Below are positions 1-12,223 of a stretch of 64,000 nt of DNA, one piece after another. The notes below the pieces were generated by a model. The model ran no database searches and was not told the DNA's origin. It saw only the letters and a program-made list of their open reading frames with translations. Every line of letters starts with the position of its first letter. Within the stretch, counting starts at the first letter, position 1. Source of the DNA: Phanerodontia chrysosporium (taxonomy: Eukaryota > Basidiomycota > Agaricomycetes > Polyporales > Phanerochaetaceae). The position numbers and the translations under genes are program-made. The stretch lies in NCBI GenBank assembly GCA_001910725.1, contig MJGA01000003.1, positions 1,178,001-1,242,000 of the forward strand, written 5' to 3'.

Positions 1-257
1 GCCTGGTGACGAAGAGCTGCTATCAGCATACAAAGCTAGGAACTACGGCAGTACAACGCACCTCGTCCTTCACACCCGCGAACCGGTCGAACATGACAGC
101 CCGGTAGCCTCCAGGAACATCATAAATACTGGCCTGGAACACGGCGCCGGCAAGGGCAACAGGAACTGTTCAGGTGCGAGAGTTAGCCGTTGCATGCCTA
201 CTGAGCATTGTGGCGGAACATACTCAGGATGCGGTTGAGTGTCTGCTGCAACGCCAT
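1..257 (-). CDS. PHB1: Prohibitin (PHB1-type), 5' end only
   Basis: This is the N-terminal part of a prohibitin, an inner mitochondrial membrane ring protein that chaperones respiratory subunits. The ATG is at 257-255. Exon 1 encodes MALQQTLNRIL and stops at a GTATGT donor. Exon 2 begins after a CAG near position 170 and reads through PVALAGAVFQASIYD, VPGGYRAVMFDRF and AGVKDE, which is the conserved prohibitin N-terminus (hydrophobic anchor, then the start of the SPFH domain). A GTGCGT donor follows, and the next exon boundary near position 1-20 is unclear to me. The rest of the gene lies to the left of the window. The family assignment rests on the VPGGYRAVMFDRF block, which is diagnostic. 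Confidence 0.85.
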
Positions 258-460
258 GGCCGGAATCCTAGAGCTTGTGGTGGTCGACCTCCAAGTTCGG
301 AACGGGCGCTTGAACGCGGCATCGTTGCGCGTCAGTGCGCGTCACCTCCGAGCCCCCGCACCGCACCCCGACCAACATACTCACGGGACAAAATATCTCA
401 CACACAGAGGCATCACAAAGCAAGGGAAATGTGCTCAAGGAATTATTCTATGGAATTACG
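258..460. other. Short intergenic spacer
   Basis: Gap between the prohibitin start codon and the stop codon of the ASNSD1-like gene, both on minus. It must hold the prohibitin promoter and the 3' end of the neighbour. No clear element is seen. Confidence 0.5.
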
Positions 461-2854
461 TTATGCATCCTGCAACAGCAAATCTCCTTTCTTGTCTGCA
501 TCTCCCCCTGCCATCCTCGCAGAGTGACTGCCGAATTGCATGGCACGCTTCTTCCTAACGCTCGCCTCAACAAGCCCAACCTTTCTTGCCGCAATCCGGA
601 GCAGCATCTTTTCCCCGATTCCTGCCTCCATTCGGGGGTCGAGCTTCACATGTACGGGCAAGCTCGACAAGAAGGAGACGACTGATAGCGATAAGAATGG
701 GTGTCTCGTCTCCTTTCCATGAGACGATATGACCCGGTCGTCGCGACCCAGATTTCGGTTCGGTATCCGGTCTAGTTCTAGTTGCAGCTGTTCATGCAAT
801 CTCTCAGATGTATGCCGCAAGAGTGATCTTGCTGGACACTCACCTCATCTATAATCGCGTGCCAGCCGCGTGCCTTGAAAGCAGTGCGGAACCTTCCATA
901 CCCGCCCAGAAGCTCATCCGAACCCAAGCCATTCAGTATAACTCGAGCAGGGCTTTTGTAGGGCGATGCTTCAGCTGTAGCGGCATTGCGCACCTGGCCC
1001 TCCCCTCGCACAGCAAAGTACAGAGCAGCAGCGAGACTCTGTCAAGGGCAACGATTGAGTATAACCTTCTGTACGCGGGTATAATGAAGATTCACCAAGT
1101 CCATGACAGTTCGTCCTGGGAACATCAAGTTTTCGACCACTGTTCTGGCACCTGTATACTCCTGGAAGACCCGTGCATTAGTGGACGAGACTGCCGAGTC
1201 ACGACCTACCGACCTCGAACGGTATGTTGACCTCGACCTTGACACATGTGTAAGTCGCGACTTGCGCTCGATGAAGAAGCTTACAAAGCTTACAAAGTTC
1301 CAAGTTCGATGGGGACACAGTCTCCGCAACTCCTCCAACTCCTGCAGGCCAGTCCCTCGGTCAGGGACGTTGTACGTAACGTCTATAGACGAATAGTCGA
1401 CCCGATCCTTGAGTTTCTGCCATCTCTCTCGTTTGGGCAACCCACCAATGTTGCCTTCCACCTGCACACGGATCTTCCGCGGGTTCTCAAAGGCAACGTT
1501 GAGGAGGTCGATGGGCTCGGCGGGATCGACGTGCCTGTCAGCCAGGAAGGCCAGCATCGTCGAGTCGATCCCGCCACTGAAGAGCACCGCGACTCGGGCC
1601 TTACCTCTATCCTCGCTGGAAACCTTTCGTCAGTATCTGTGATGGAAAATATGCTTGTCAACTCACGGGTTTTGTGGGATATTCACGACCCGTAACCGGA
1701 CGCTCTCATCTAGGTGGCTGATGAGCTCATCAGCGGCAGCAGCCAGGTACTCCGGTGGGTTATCGAGGCCTTCAGGCTGTGGAGGATCGTCTGGGAGAGT
1801 GCGATTGACAGGGGTCAAGCGGCCTGGCCGGGGGATGGGATCAAGGACCTCTGCACTCGTCTCGTGAAGACCGAAGCTGACTTACAAATCGGAGCTGCCT
1901 CTCTGGACTCTCTCTCGGAAGGGTCTGCAGATGCGAGGAAAAGGCATCGACCAGCTGCAGTCGGTGTTAGTAGTGGCCTGCGCCTTGGAGCATGCACCTA
2001 CGTCTTTGTCCGAGAGCGAGGGCACATCGAGGTAGAAGAAGGTGTCGGTGGGCAGTTCGTCTAAGGAGTACTCAGGGCGTGGACCGACAGATACCGACGC
2101 AAGCATCAGTCTTGGGGACGCCGCCGTCGGCCTGTGGATGAGCAGCGATCGGCGACCCAGAGGATCGCGGCCCCAAAAGAGTTTTCGCATGCTTGCCTGA
2201 GCTTCTGTTAGCGAAGAAGCTGCACACAGCGAGGTGTCTCTCTTACGCTGTAGTACACAAACGCGTACCTATCGCAGGGTTAGTGAACAGAGATCTTGAC
2301 ATCTGTCATCCGAACAGAGAACGTACGGGCCCTCCAGATTACCGAATAGATCGCGGATTTGTTCAGGCGTTTCGGTGCGCTGCAGCTCCGCGAAGAGTTT
2401 TGCCCCGTCGTTCTCCTCTGGAGAGACCTACCCGTGCATGAGTCCAGGCTGCAGACGCAGTTATGGAGGATGAAGAGTTACCTCTAGCCTTCAAAAATCT
2501 ACCACACGAGCGCAGTCAATTTTCGTGGTCAAGACATGGAAAAGACACGCACCTCTCCATTCCAGCAAAGGATATTCCCCTGCTCGTCTCTGTGGGGCTG
2601 CGCAATGTATGCGTCGCCTCTAAGGCGCAGCTCTGACGCGACAAAGGTCAGAGAGACTTGATCTATATTTTGGACGATAGTTTCCTGAGCATCCGGTCCT
2701 GGCATCCGATAGCAGTCAGACATTTGTTGTATTTTGTACGGATGCACTGACCTCTGGCGGCGTTCGCGGTCTTCAGACTAGTAAACACTTCATCCCAAGC
2801 AGCGTCAGTACAGCCCTCGGCCACCTTCTGCAGACAAAACAGTATGCCACACAT
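461..2854 (-). CDS. Asparagine synthetase domain-containing protein (ASNSD1-like)
   Basis: The protein starts with MCGILFCLQ, so Cys2 is available as the class II glutamine amidotransferase nucleophile; this fixes the start at 2854. Downstream exons carry QIRDLFGNLEGPY, then FWGRDPLGRRSLL (end of the amidotransferase fold), then LFSGGIDSTMLAFLADRH, which is the SGGxDS PP-loop for ATP binding. Next come LNGLGSDELLGGYGR, typical of the synthetase domain, and a basic C-terminus ending at 461. At least eight exons are needed. The order and divergence fit the ASNSD1 group rather than classical Asn1/Asn2: the PP-loop region is linked through LNVAFENPRK. Whether it makes asparagine is unknown. A small intron near 801-843 joins HAIIDE to RLHEQLQLEL. 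Confidence 0.85.
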
Positions 2855-3190
2855 GGAGGTCAAGCAAAGTAAAATTTGATCTACGACCCCTTCCATATCC
2901 GACCACTGGTCGAGCATAAGCGCCAGTATCACCCGGGCCTTGAGGCCAGCTGCCAAGCGATATGAAACGGCGGAACTCGATGGCACATTGACAGATCATG
3001 TCCAACAGGTAAGGGGAGAAACTGGTGATACATTTTCTCTTTAGTTCTTCTATGGTGTTGAATACAAAAATATTGTAACACTTGGGTTTCGCTTCCTTTA
3101 TAATCCTACCGCTATCCATTCATTACCCCTCCCGTATGATGCTACAATTAGTTTCGATGACGACGCAGGGCAGCACGAGGAGAAGACGCC
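2855..3190. other. Intergenic, tandem minus genes
   Basis: About 340 bp between the ASNSD1-like start codon and the stop codon of 6-phosphogluconate dehydrogenase. It is AT-richer than its flanks near 3040-3120. I see no further gene. Confidence 0.5.
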
Positions 3191-5011
3191 TTATGCGATG
3201 TAGGTGGAAGCAGAGACGTTGCCACCGCGGCCGGTCCAGTTGATGTCTGAGAGTTACAACATAAGCCCGACGCCAGAAGTGCAATAGAAAGACACGTACG
3301 GATGTCCTCGCCAGCCTTGAGCTTGGCGTTCTCCTTGCCGGGCACGACGCGGAAGGTGTGCGCGCCGAAGTAGTCACGCTGCGCCTGGATAAGGTTGGCA
3401 GGGACAACCTCGCTGCGGTAACCGTCGAAGAAGGACAGCGCAGTGCTGAAGGCCGGAAGAGGAATACCCCAGATGATGGCCTGAGCAACGACGCGCCTCC
3501 AGCCGGGCTGCGCCTTGTGGAGGGCCTTGTTGAAGAAGTCATCGAAGAGGAGGGACTCAAGCTGCGGGTTCTTGGTGTAGGCCGCAGTGATGTCGCCGAG
3601 GAAGACGGACTTGATGATGCAACCGCCACGCCACATGCGCGCAATGCCGGCGTAGTTGAGGTTCCAGTTGAGCTCCTTGGCGGTCTCGCGCATGAGCATG
3701 AAGCCCTGGGCGTAGGAGATGATCTTGGAGGCGTAGAGAGCCTGCTCAAGGTCGTCGATGAACTGCTGCCTGTCGCCCTTGAACTCCTCCTTCTGGGGGC
3801 CAGTAATGACACGGCTTGCACGGACACGCTCCTCCTTGATGGAGGACAGGCAGCGCGCAAAGACGGCCTCGCCGATCAGCGTGACTAAAGCGCGATGACG
3901 TCATTTTTGAGTTATCGTTCCGGAAAAAGGTTGCACCGCTTTTGCTTACCTGGGACACCGGCGTCGAGCGCAGCAACAGCGGTCCACTTGCCAGTACCCT
4001 TCTGGCCGGCCTTGTCGAGGATCTTGGTCACGAGGGGCTCGCCATCGTCGTCGTTGAACTTGAGGATGTTGGCGGTGATCTCAATGAGGAAGGAGTCAAG
4101 GACACCCTTGTTCCACTTCTCGAAGATCTCAGCGATCTCAGTCTCGGTCGCGCCAAGACCGCGCTTGAGGATGTCATACGCCTCAGCGATAAGCTGCATG
4201 TCACCGTACTCGATACCTTTGAGCCGCAGGAGGTCAGTCTAACAGACGCAGGTCGAATTGGGATTAAGGTGGCGCACCGTTGTGGACCATCTTGACGTAG
4301 TGACCCGCACCCGTCTCACCGACCCAGTCGCAGCAAGGCTCGCCGTTGACCGATGCGGCAGTCTTTTGGAAGATCTCCTTGATGTGCGGCCAGGCGGCGG
4401 GGGAGCCACCGGGCATCAGGGAAGGACCGTAGCGGGCACCCTCCTCACCACCAGAGACACCGGAGCCGACAAAGAGGAGGCCCTTGGCCTCGAGCTCCTT
4501 GCAGCGACGGATACTGTCGGGGTAGTGAGAGTTACCACCGTCGATGATGATGTCACCCTGCTCGAGGTGGGGGACGAGCTGCTCGATGAACGCGTCAACG
4601 GCAGCACCAGCCTTGACGAGGAGGATGATCTTGCGAGGGCGCTTGAGCTTGGCGACGAGCTCCTCGATGGAGTGAGCACCCTGGACGTTAGTGCCTAGCG
4701 TGACGCGTAGTCAGCATCGCGGTTGGAAGGCGCCCGCGGGAAATTCTTACCCTTGGCCTCGTTCTCGAGGAACTGGTCGACCTTGCTGGTCGTGCGGTTA
4801 TAGGCGACAACGGTGAAGCCCTTGTCGTTCATGTTAAGGATCAGGTTTTGACCCTGGAAGCGAGGGCGGTGAGACGCGAGTCGCGCGGGAACGGCGAGAG
4901 GACAGTCTTACCATGACGGCGAGGCCGATGAGGCCAATGTCACCACTGCTGGAGGGTGAGCGGGGGCGCATGGCGAGGAGAGAGGGACGCGACTTACGTT
5001 GGCGCAGCCAT
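3191..5011 (-). CDS. GND1: 6-phosphogluconate dehydrogenase (decarboxylating)
   Basis: Third enzyme of the oxidative pentose phosphate pathway: 6-phosphogluconate plus NADP+ gives ribulose 5-phosphate, CO2 and NADPH in the cytosol. Exon 1 is tiny (MAAPT), then a GTAAGT intron. The NADP-binding motif [12 protein letters not shown] follows, itself split by an intron after [22 protein letters not shown] and [18 protein letters not shown] are the substrate-binding signature and catalytic Lys region. The C-terminus, after an intron in GEDI-H, reads [17 protein letters not shown] and stops at 3191. Introns fall at about 3249-3301, 3889-3950, 4200-4265, 4700-4750, 4855-4912 and 4930-4996. The gene is divergent from the aminotransferase gene. 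No damage is visible. Confidence 0.97.
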
Positions 5012-5546
5012 TGCAGAGAGTATGGAGTTGAGACGGGAGAGGGAGGACGTGGTGGTCGAGAGGAGAGGAGCTTGGAGGGTCTTATTCCGTTTGGGCTTGC
5101 TTGGTGATGTCGATGAGGATCTGATTAGGGGAGATTACCCAGCTCATCCCGGTCCGGCATGGCAAAGCCTGGGTACCGCGGGAATCGTACCCTCTTTCGT
5201 CACTTGTCTCCCTCTCCTCGCCGCTGCCTGCGCGATGTATCGCCGGCCATGCCCTCTCTGTTCGCACACTCGCGCACACACCCTGACTGTTCCCCGTCAG
5301 TGCACACGCACGCCCTCCCGTCGCTGCCCGCTCGCTGTCCCCCCGCGTTCGCCACCCCCGTTTACCCCAAGTCCCCAATCCAATCGCCCACCGGCCGACG
5401 CGTCCCGGGCGCGTACCTGGGGCGCCCGGCGCACACTTCCGCTTTCGGCGCACACATAGACGCCCGTCATCCCCCCGCGCTTGGCCAACGCGAGGCAGGC
5501 AAACTCACCGTGACTCGCCAGACATACACCTCTTCCCAATACCACC
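5012..5546. promoter_or_regulatory. Divergent promoter, GND1 / branched-chain aminotransferase
   Basis: About 535 bp separate the start codons of two divergently transcribed metabolic genes. The right half (5220-5470) is pyrimidine-rich on plus (many C and T tracts), a common promoter and leader feature of basidiomycete genes. I see no TATA box. Open frames across it have no support. Confidence 0.5.
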
Positions 5547-7252
5547 ATGTCGCGGTTAGCGTCGCTGCGGTCGCTCGCGAGGTCGCGCTCGGGGCTCTCT
5601 GTCAGGACTGCGCTCCCCAGGCTGACTCAGGCTCGATTCAACTCAAATGTCACTCGAGATCCAATGACCGGAGAGTTCACCTCTCTCCCTGATATTGAGG
5701 TGCCATCTTTGCAGCCCCTTATCTTTTCAGAGGTATTCAAAGTGGCTCTATCTGTCAGGTGTCGCGTCTCCAAGTCATCCGGACTGAGAAGCCCAAGCCT
5801 ACGCCAGATCCGTCTAGCCTGGTCTTCGGCCACACCTTCGTATGCTGATTCTCTCGCCCTCCGTTCGCCGTATCATGACCGTGAGACGCCCAGACCGATC
5901 ATATGTTGACCATTCCATGGTCAGCGTCTTCTGGATGGGGTGCGCCGCAGATCAAGCCTTGTACGTTCTCCTTGCTTTATACACCAGCCGATCTTGCTGA
6001 AGGGGTCCGCAGACGGACCGCTCTGCCTCGAGCCTAGTGCAACCGTCTTTCACTATGCGCAGGAGCTGTTTGAAGGTCTGAAGGCATACCGGGACGCCAA
6101 TGGCAAGATTACCATGTTCCGCCCCGACATGAACATGAAGCGTATGAACAACACTGCCAAGCGTATCGCCCTGCCGGTGAGCTAAACCGCATGCTAATCA
6201 CCGTGCCCAGACTTATATGCTTTTGCAGAGCTTCAATGGCAACGCCGTGGTAGAGCTCATCAAGGAGCTCATCCGCCTTGACAAGCACTGGATCCCCGAC
6301 AAGGAAGGCTACAGCTTGTACATCCGTCCGACCTTCAGTACGTATCATGAGCATCCCCCCGAACAGTGGGCTGAGCTTCGCACTTTTAGTTGGTACACAG
6401 GCGGCACTGGGCATTGCACCTCCGAATGAGGCGTTGCTGTTCGTGATCTGCAGTCCTGTCGGTCCATACTACCCACAGGGCTTCAAGCCTGTCGCTCTGT
6501 ACGGTACAACCGAGTACAGCCGTGCTGCTCCTGGAGGTATGTTGCAAGCATGGGTACAGGAAAGTAAGTAGTGAACCTTGAAAATCACAGGTATCGGCGC
6601 ATACAAACTGGGAGCGAACTACGCCCCCGGCGTGATGGTCCAAAAGGAAGCTGCGAAGAAAGGTTACGTCCAGAACCTCTGGCTCCACGGTCCGGATCAC
6701 CATATCACGGAGGTCGGAACCATGAACGCTTTTGTTGTCTTCAAGCATGCCGATGGCGGTATGTCTGCATCGCGCTATCGACGCGAAACGAGACTGAACA
6801 GGCTCTAAACTGATTAGTCCTTGAGCTCGTCACGCCTCCCCTCGACGGCATGATTCTTCCTGGCGTCACCCGTGACTCCGTGCTCGCGCTTGCCCGCGAA
6901 CACGCTTCTGGCGAAGCCCCGGTGGACGGCATGCCCGAAGGCAAACTTGTCGTGAACGAGCGTCCCGTCACCATGAAAGAGGTAAAGGAGGCCGCCGAGA
7001 AGGGCACGCTTGTCGAGTTCTTCGGCACAGGTCAGTCTGATTCTCGCAGATTTGCGGGCGCGTCCTTATCATGTTCGTGCAGGTACTGCGGCTGTGATCA
7101 GCCCCGTCGACCGCATTGGCTACCTTGGCCAGGATCTTCACATCCCCGTTGGACCGGACGGCATGGGCCCTATTTCACGCCCCATCTGGAAGAAGCTCGT
7201 CGGCATCCAGACAGGAAAGATCTCCCACCCATGGAGTGTCCTGGTGGACTAG
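5547..7252 (+). CDS. BAT1: Branched-chain amino acid aminotransferase, mitochondrial
   Basis: PLP enzyme of fold type IV that interconverts Leu/Ile/Val with their 2-oxo acids. The start [17 protein letters not shown] followed by ARFNSN is a typical mitochondrial presequence. Core blocks in order: [57 protein letters not shown], the PLP-lysine region [28 protein letters not shown], and [17 protein letters not shown] near the end. The stop is at 7252. There are about seven short introns, for example 5733-5758 (very short, about 26 nt, GTATTC to GTCAG), 5842-5898 and 6340-6390. It is full length for the family and shares a divergent promoter with GND1. Confidence 0.95.
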
Positions 7253-7416
7253 TGCTCTGTAGCGTACTATACACATCACCTGTACCTCGTATAGCGAGCC
7301 ACACAGTTGGACAGTGCTGCGGTTCGCGTCTTTCATACAACTTTTCATACGACTTGGCGTTTGATATAGTTCAAGTTCTAGCGTTATATTTGGCGGGCCG
7401 ATGTTCCGAGCGAGGT

Positions 7417-8700
7417 ATGACGCAGGTGGTACGCTGTCGGCCGAGTTGCATGGCTCTTCGACTTGCACTGCGACCACCACACCTCCAGCGCACGCTTTGC
7501 GCTCCTCTTCTTCGTGGATATGCAACGGTGAAGCCAGTCACGATTGCAGCGGGGCCTCCCGATCCACCCAAGCCAGAGTCTATCGAAACCGGTCCTTCGT
7601 TGAGCGCGCCGACGGCGCTGGACGCGCTCATCCTCTCAGAGTTGCGAAAGAAGCCTACAGCGAGCATCCCCTCTCTCGTGCAGCAGTTCGAGGACAACGC
7701 AGGCAAGGTGCTGAAGGCCCCTCTCGTCTACGAGTCGCGTCCGAATGAAAGCAGGAAGGTCAAGTTCACCCATAATGACAATCCCGTGGTCATGGTCGCG
7801 CATGCCGCGCAGGACACCGACCGGTGGAAGGTCAATATATGCTCGGCATTTGCTCTGAATGTGCCTGCGGACCGCACCCCGGAGAAAGATAGTGCGGTTC
7901 TGGTCACTTGTGCACATACGTTGCAGGCGGTGAGTCTCGCCTGCTGACACTGGATGTCGTTGACGGGTCTAATTGCTAGATGCGTCGTGCTCCAATGTTG
8001 GCATCCGCGATTGACAGTCCAGGATCTGACGCGAAGCCGTCTGTCCTATCCGGAACCTACGTACTTTCTCAGGAGGTTGAGAAGGAACGACCTACGTTTC
8101 ATCCGGTCTCCAGTATACTGTCCTCGCTTCCACGGCCGGACTTGCTGCTGCTCTCAGCAGGTTTCGGTTCTGGAACTCTGCTGTTCAACACCCTACCTAT
8201 CTCACCGTACCCTGCTCACCCGGGCACCGCTATAAGGGCGCACTTTGTGGTCGACACCGAACCCAACGAACCGGGATGGCATCCGTGGATCGGAGGATTG
8301 TGGAGCAAATGGGTGCGGGGAACCGTCCTCGGATATCGAGACTTTGCTGGTCGCGAGGCCAAGGTGCGAACCCATCATCAAACTAGCCCTTCGAAATAAT
8401 GACTTGTTGGTAGCCGGGAACGTACGACGCGCTTTCGCACCTGCTGTTTGAGCCTCTGCCTACTCCGGGATCGAGTGGTGGTCCTATTGTCGACGAGGAA
8501 TCGGGCGCTGTCGTCGGAGTAGTGCTGGGCTCGAGGATGGACAACCGCATAGAAGGGATGCGAGGCTGGGGTGTCCCTGCGGAGATGATCTACGAAGTAC
8601 GTGTCTCTTCCCTTTCCTTCGATATATGCTAGCCGCTGACCCTTATTGCAATACCCAGATGTTTTCTCTGCCTGGTTTGAAGTTGAAGAACGATACATAG
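7417..8700 (+). CDS. Trypsin-like serine protease, likely mitochondrial
   Basis: Start at 7417 or, perhaps better, at the in-frame ATG 7450 (MALRLALRPPH, later RGYATVKPV), which looks like a mitochondrial presequence with a cleavage region. A chymotrypsin-fold triad is readable: His in VLVTCAHTL, Asp in PRPDLLLLS, Ser in GSSGGPIVDEE. Exons: to about 7931 (donor GTGAGT), 7980-8363, about 8413-8597, and 8660-8700 (MFSLPGLKLKNDT, stop at 8700). The GSSGGP box and the single-domain layout resemble HtrA-like proteases without a visible PDZ domain, so I only call it trypsin-like. It lies head to tail behind the aminotransferase gene with a short gap. Confidence 0.72.
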
Positions 8701-9153
8701 CGATACTGCTGGGTAGAAGCGAGACCATCGAAAGGTTAACATCCTTTGTACAATAGACCCATTCTGGATTTCGACAAGTATTCACTTGCAGATTGCAGTG
8801 TGGCAAGATACTGGTAGTGTTTCGTCCGCATGACATCATCGTCACACGGTACGCTTTCTTTAACGCCTCCGCTTTCAGATAGACTTCATTGGACCTTGAG
8901 TTACCTGAGGCGGCCCGCGATCTTTCGTAGGCCACCACTCACCGTGAAATGTGACCAGGTAGACGAAGACTTCCATCAATATTTTCCAACGAGATGCGTC
9001 AGATGACGTCTGGCAGCTGGCCGGAAAGGTATGTCTTCATTTCCCTCATGATCCTCCGGCGCATGTTTCTCATCCATCGCGAATATATAAGAAGCCTCGT
9101 TTGTGGGGCACTGCACGAGCCGCAGCAGCCTTGACGCGGACAACTAGGCCACG
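8701..9153. other. Intergenic, tandem plus genes
   Basis: About 450 bp holding the 3' end of the protease gene and the promoter of the alpha-galactosidase gene. A long open frame on minus across 8378-8938 runs over coding and non-coding DNA alike and has no homology signal. Confidence 0.5.
9084..9090 (+). promoter_or_regulatory. TATA box of alpha-galactosidase gene
   Basis: TATATAA about 64 nt before the start codon at 9154, in the right orientation and distance for a regulated secreted enzyme gene. Confidence 0.6.
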
Positions 9154-11136
9154 ATGCTTCCGCTTGCGTCTCTCGTCCTGCTAAGTTCTCTCCGCTGGAC
9201 TGCTGTTTTAGCAGCAGATAATGGTCTCGCCATCACTCCACAGATGGGCTGGAACACCTGGAACCACTTCGGATGCGACATTAGCGAAGACACGATCCTC
9301 AGCGCTGCGCAGGCAATCATTGCAAACAACTTGACAGACTTTGGGTACGAATGTAAGGCCACTGCTCTCTGCTCATCCTCTCGCTCACGACTGATATGTG
9401 CCAGATGTCATCATGGACGATTGTGAGTAGTCCGTGCGTTCGAGATAAACTATGCTAGACTCGCCGTTCGCTCGTCTAGGCTGGCACGCACCTTCCCGAG
9501 ACAACCAGACAGGTGCGCCGGTTGCTGACCCAGCCAAGTTCCCGAACGGGATCAAGGACCTCTCAGACAAGATCCACGCAATGGGGTTGAAGGTAACGTG
9601 AGCATCAATGCAGCTGGTACGTCTATGTTAACAACAGATATGTCAGTTTGGTATTTATAGCGACGCCGGGACGCAAGTATTTGCCTGTAGACAAACTACT
9701 TCGGTATCGACTGAATGTCACAATCCAGATACACTTGTGGAGGACGCTTTGGTTCACTGGGCTACGAAGACATCGACGCGAAGACCTACGCCGAGTGGGG
9801 CGTTGATTACCTGAGTAAATACTATACTCTACCTCTCCATTCTCGTTGTATTCACCTCCCTTCCCCGCAGAATACGACAACTGCTACAACGAGGGTCTCT
9901 CCGGAACGCCTCATATATCGCACGAGAGGTATGCGAACATGTCAAGAGCATTAAATGCCACGGGTCGTCCAATTCTCTACTCAATGTGCAATTGGGGAGA
10001 AGACGGCCCTTGGAACTTTGCTCAGGTACAGTATAATAATCTCCTTTCCAGTTTTCGAAACAATTTTGACCCCTGTCATGCTCCAGAACATCGCGAACAG
10101 CTGGAGGATTTCCGGAGACATCATGGATGTAGGCTTGACCTGTCTTGCCTTCGTGTTATCTGCTGATTTCCGCCTCAGAACTTCGATCGCTACGACGACC
10201 GCTGTCCGTGTACGTCCGTGATAGATTGCAAACTTCCAGGATTTCGTGAGTTGTTTACACCTATTGTATGATCCTATAGCCTCTAATTAACACTTTCAGA
10301 CTGCGCGATGACGCGGATTATCGACTTTGCCGCTCCTGTCGGACAGAAGGCGGGACCAGGTCATTGGAATGACTTGGACATGCTGGAGATTGGCAATGGT
10401 GGCATGACACTCGATGAATATGGTGTGGTCTCATTTCCGGCAAAGCAGCCAAGGCAAGACTTTGACCTAGCATCGTTTGCAGTGACCCATTTCTCAATGT
10501 GGAGCATCCTCAAAAGTCCGTTGATCCTCGGAAACGATGTCACAAACATGGTCAGTTCTCGCGCATCCGCGGCAACTTCACGCATCATCCTGACACGGTG
10601 TCTGGATAGACGAATGAGACTCTGACAATCATCACGAACAAGGCCATCATCGACATCAACCAGGATGCCGCGGGCTCTCCGGCGAACCGCATGTGGAAGA
10701 GGTCTGTTGATGAAGGAGGCGACCTGTCACTATGGGCTGGGAGCCTCGTAAACAAGTGAGTCTCAATGATCATTCCTCAGCGTCATTTTGTGACACTTCT
10801 TGCGCCAGCACATTCGTATTTGCCCTACTGAATACTGCACCGGCGGCGCAAACCGTCCAGGTAGACTTTGCAGACGTCTTTTTTGACCAGGTGCGGAGTG
10901 ATTGTGGACCCAACGACGACAAAAGCTGATAACGGGTACTGCAGGGGAAAGTTTACCAGACGCAACCATACGAAGTCTTTGACTTGTGGCAGAAAGACGA
11001 TGAAGGTACCTGGGGCAAGTCCATTGGCATTATACAAGGCAGCATGAATGTCACTATCGGCGTACACCAAACAAAGGTATGGAAGGCGGTACCTGCGCCG
11101 CAGACTAGTACAAGAAGGGACTATGCAGAGTTGTAA
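9154..11136 (+). CDS. Secreted alpha-galactosidase, GH27
   Basis: Hydrolyses terminal alpha-1,6-galactose from galactomannans and raffinose-type sugars outside the cell. A signal peptide ([13 protein letters not shown]...VLA) precedes [16 protein letters not shown], the GH27 hallmark. Next come [20 protein letters not shown] and VDYLKYDNC; the Asp in KYDNC is the expected nucleophile. [13 protein letters not shown] holds the acid/base Asp, and [15 protein letters not shown] and LGNDVTN follow. NATG and NVTIG are N-glycosylation sequons. About ten introns break it, one of them splitting LK-YDNC (9814-9870). It ends DYAEL at 11136 after a beta-sandwich C-terminal domain. Length fits the family. 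No frameshift is seen. Confidence 0.96.
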
Positions 11137-11526
11137 ATAGCACCCGATCATTGTGCACAAATATCAGACGGCATCTTGAAATGTTTTATGGCAGTGATTC
11201 TTGTTGGGCGATGGGGTGGATTACCTGGTTGATGCTGTCAGTACGTTCGTCCCCGTCTCCCTCTATGCGCTCGGGGCTGATTTGCTCGCTCGGACGCCAC
11301 ACAGGGAGTGAAGGGTTGCTAGGTCCCGGCTTGATGAGTATATTTCTCAGTATGTTCTATACGATACACTTACGAGTACCATGCCACGGGGGTCGGCGTG
11401 CGAGGCACTGGGGTTGAACAATCTTCGTCTTCTTCTTCTGTGGTGACAACGCCGCTGTCGACCTGCCTGGTATCAATGCATCGACATGAGTGGAACGACA
11501 TCCCTGGAAGTATCACGAGTGTCTCC
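11137..11526. other. Intergenic between convergent genes
   Basis: About 390 bp between the alpha-galactosidase stop and the stop of the small minus-strand gene. It holds the 3' ends of both. No gene or repeat recognised. Confidence 0.45.
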
Positions 11527-11889
11527 TTACCCCATGAGGCGAGATCCGACGTGCTCCGCTGAAGCCCGCGGCGCGGGGTCATCGAGGTCGGAATGTGCGA
11601 ACGCTGGCGGGTGTACAGAGGCCGCGGACATCCCCAGCGTTCGCAGACTCCGCGCCGTCACCCCGCCGAGCGCGCCGGGTTTCGCGAACGTCGCGGCGCG
11701 CGCGAGCGCCGCGGTATCGTGCGTCGCGATGGTGAGCAACCTGAACGCGTCCTCGAGGCCGTCGCACGGCGCGGCGCGCGCGAGCTCGCCGAGCAGGGCG
11801 TGTGCGAGGTCGTGCAGCATCGCGCTCGTGTCCTCCGACTCGTCGGGGTGCGCGAGGTCGGCTAGGTACGGTGGCGGGTCGGTGGACAT
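11527..11889 (-). CDS. Small hypothetical protein, 120 aa
   Basis: Single uninterrupted frame starting MSTDPPPYLADLAHP at 11889 and ending GSRLMG at 11527. It is Ala-rich and helical, with segments LHDLAHALLGELARA and HDTAALARAATFAK and no signal peptide or membrane segment. Codon use is strongly GC3, like its neighbours, which is the main argument that it is real; a GC-rich chance frame is the alternative. I do not recognise a family. It lies head to tail between the RBR gene and the alpha-galactosidase gene. Confidence 0.4.
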   Translation of the reverse strand: MSTDPPPYLADLAHPDESEDTSAMLHDLAHALLGELARAAPCDGLEDAFRLLTIATHDTAALARAATFAKPGALGGVTARSLRTLGMSAASVHPPAFAHSDLDDPAPRASAEHVGSRLMG

Positions 11890-12223
11890 TGTGGGCGGGC
11901 GGGGCGACGACGCATCGAGTCGACGTGGTCGCAAGCCCCCCGCTGCGTGTTTTATGTAGGCTGGCACCACACCCTGTACACCCTAAATTAGGGCATTGGT
12001 TGGTCTGCACGAGTCGCTGTTCCATCATTACGAAGTGTCGCAAGACGAAATTCTCGCTGATAGAGTTCAGTGCTCTGCGAGGTTGGCAAACCGCTTCCTT
12101 GAACGGTCGGAACAATGGAATCGCTGCTAGATGCAAAAAGCAAATCTGCGGGTCATTCTTATAATGGACAGCAGTGATTGCACAAGAAATTGCAGCTACG
12201 AGACGCCATTGATCGAATGTGCT
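11890..12223. other. Intergenic
   Basis: About 330 bp between the RBR ligase stop and the small hypothetical gene, both on minus. It presumably carries the promoter of the latter. No element recognised. Confidence 0.4.

Noticed and set aside
8378..8938. 186-codon open frame on minus
   Set aside because: Runs antisense over the protease's last exons and into the intergenic gap, with no motif and no coding-type codon bias.
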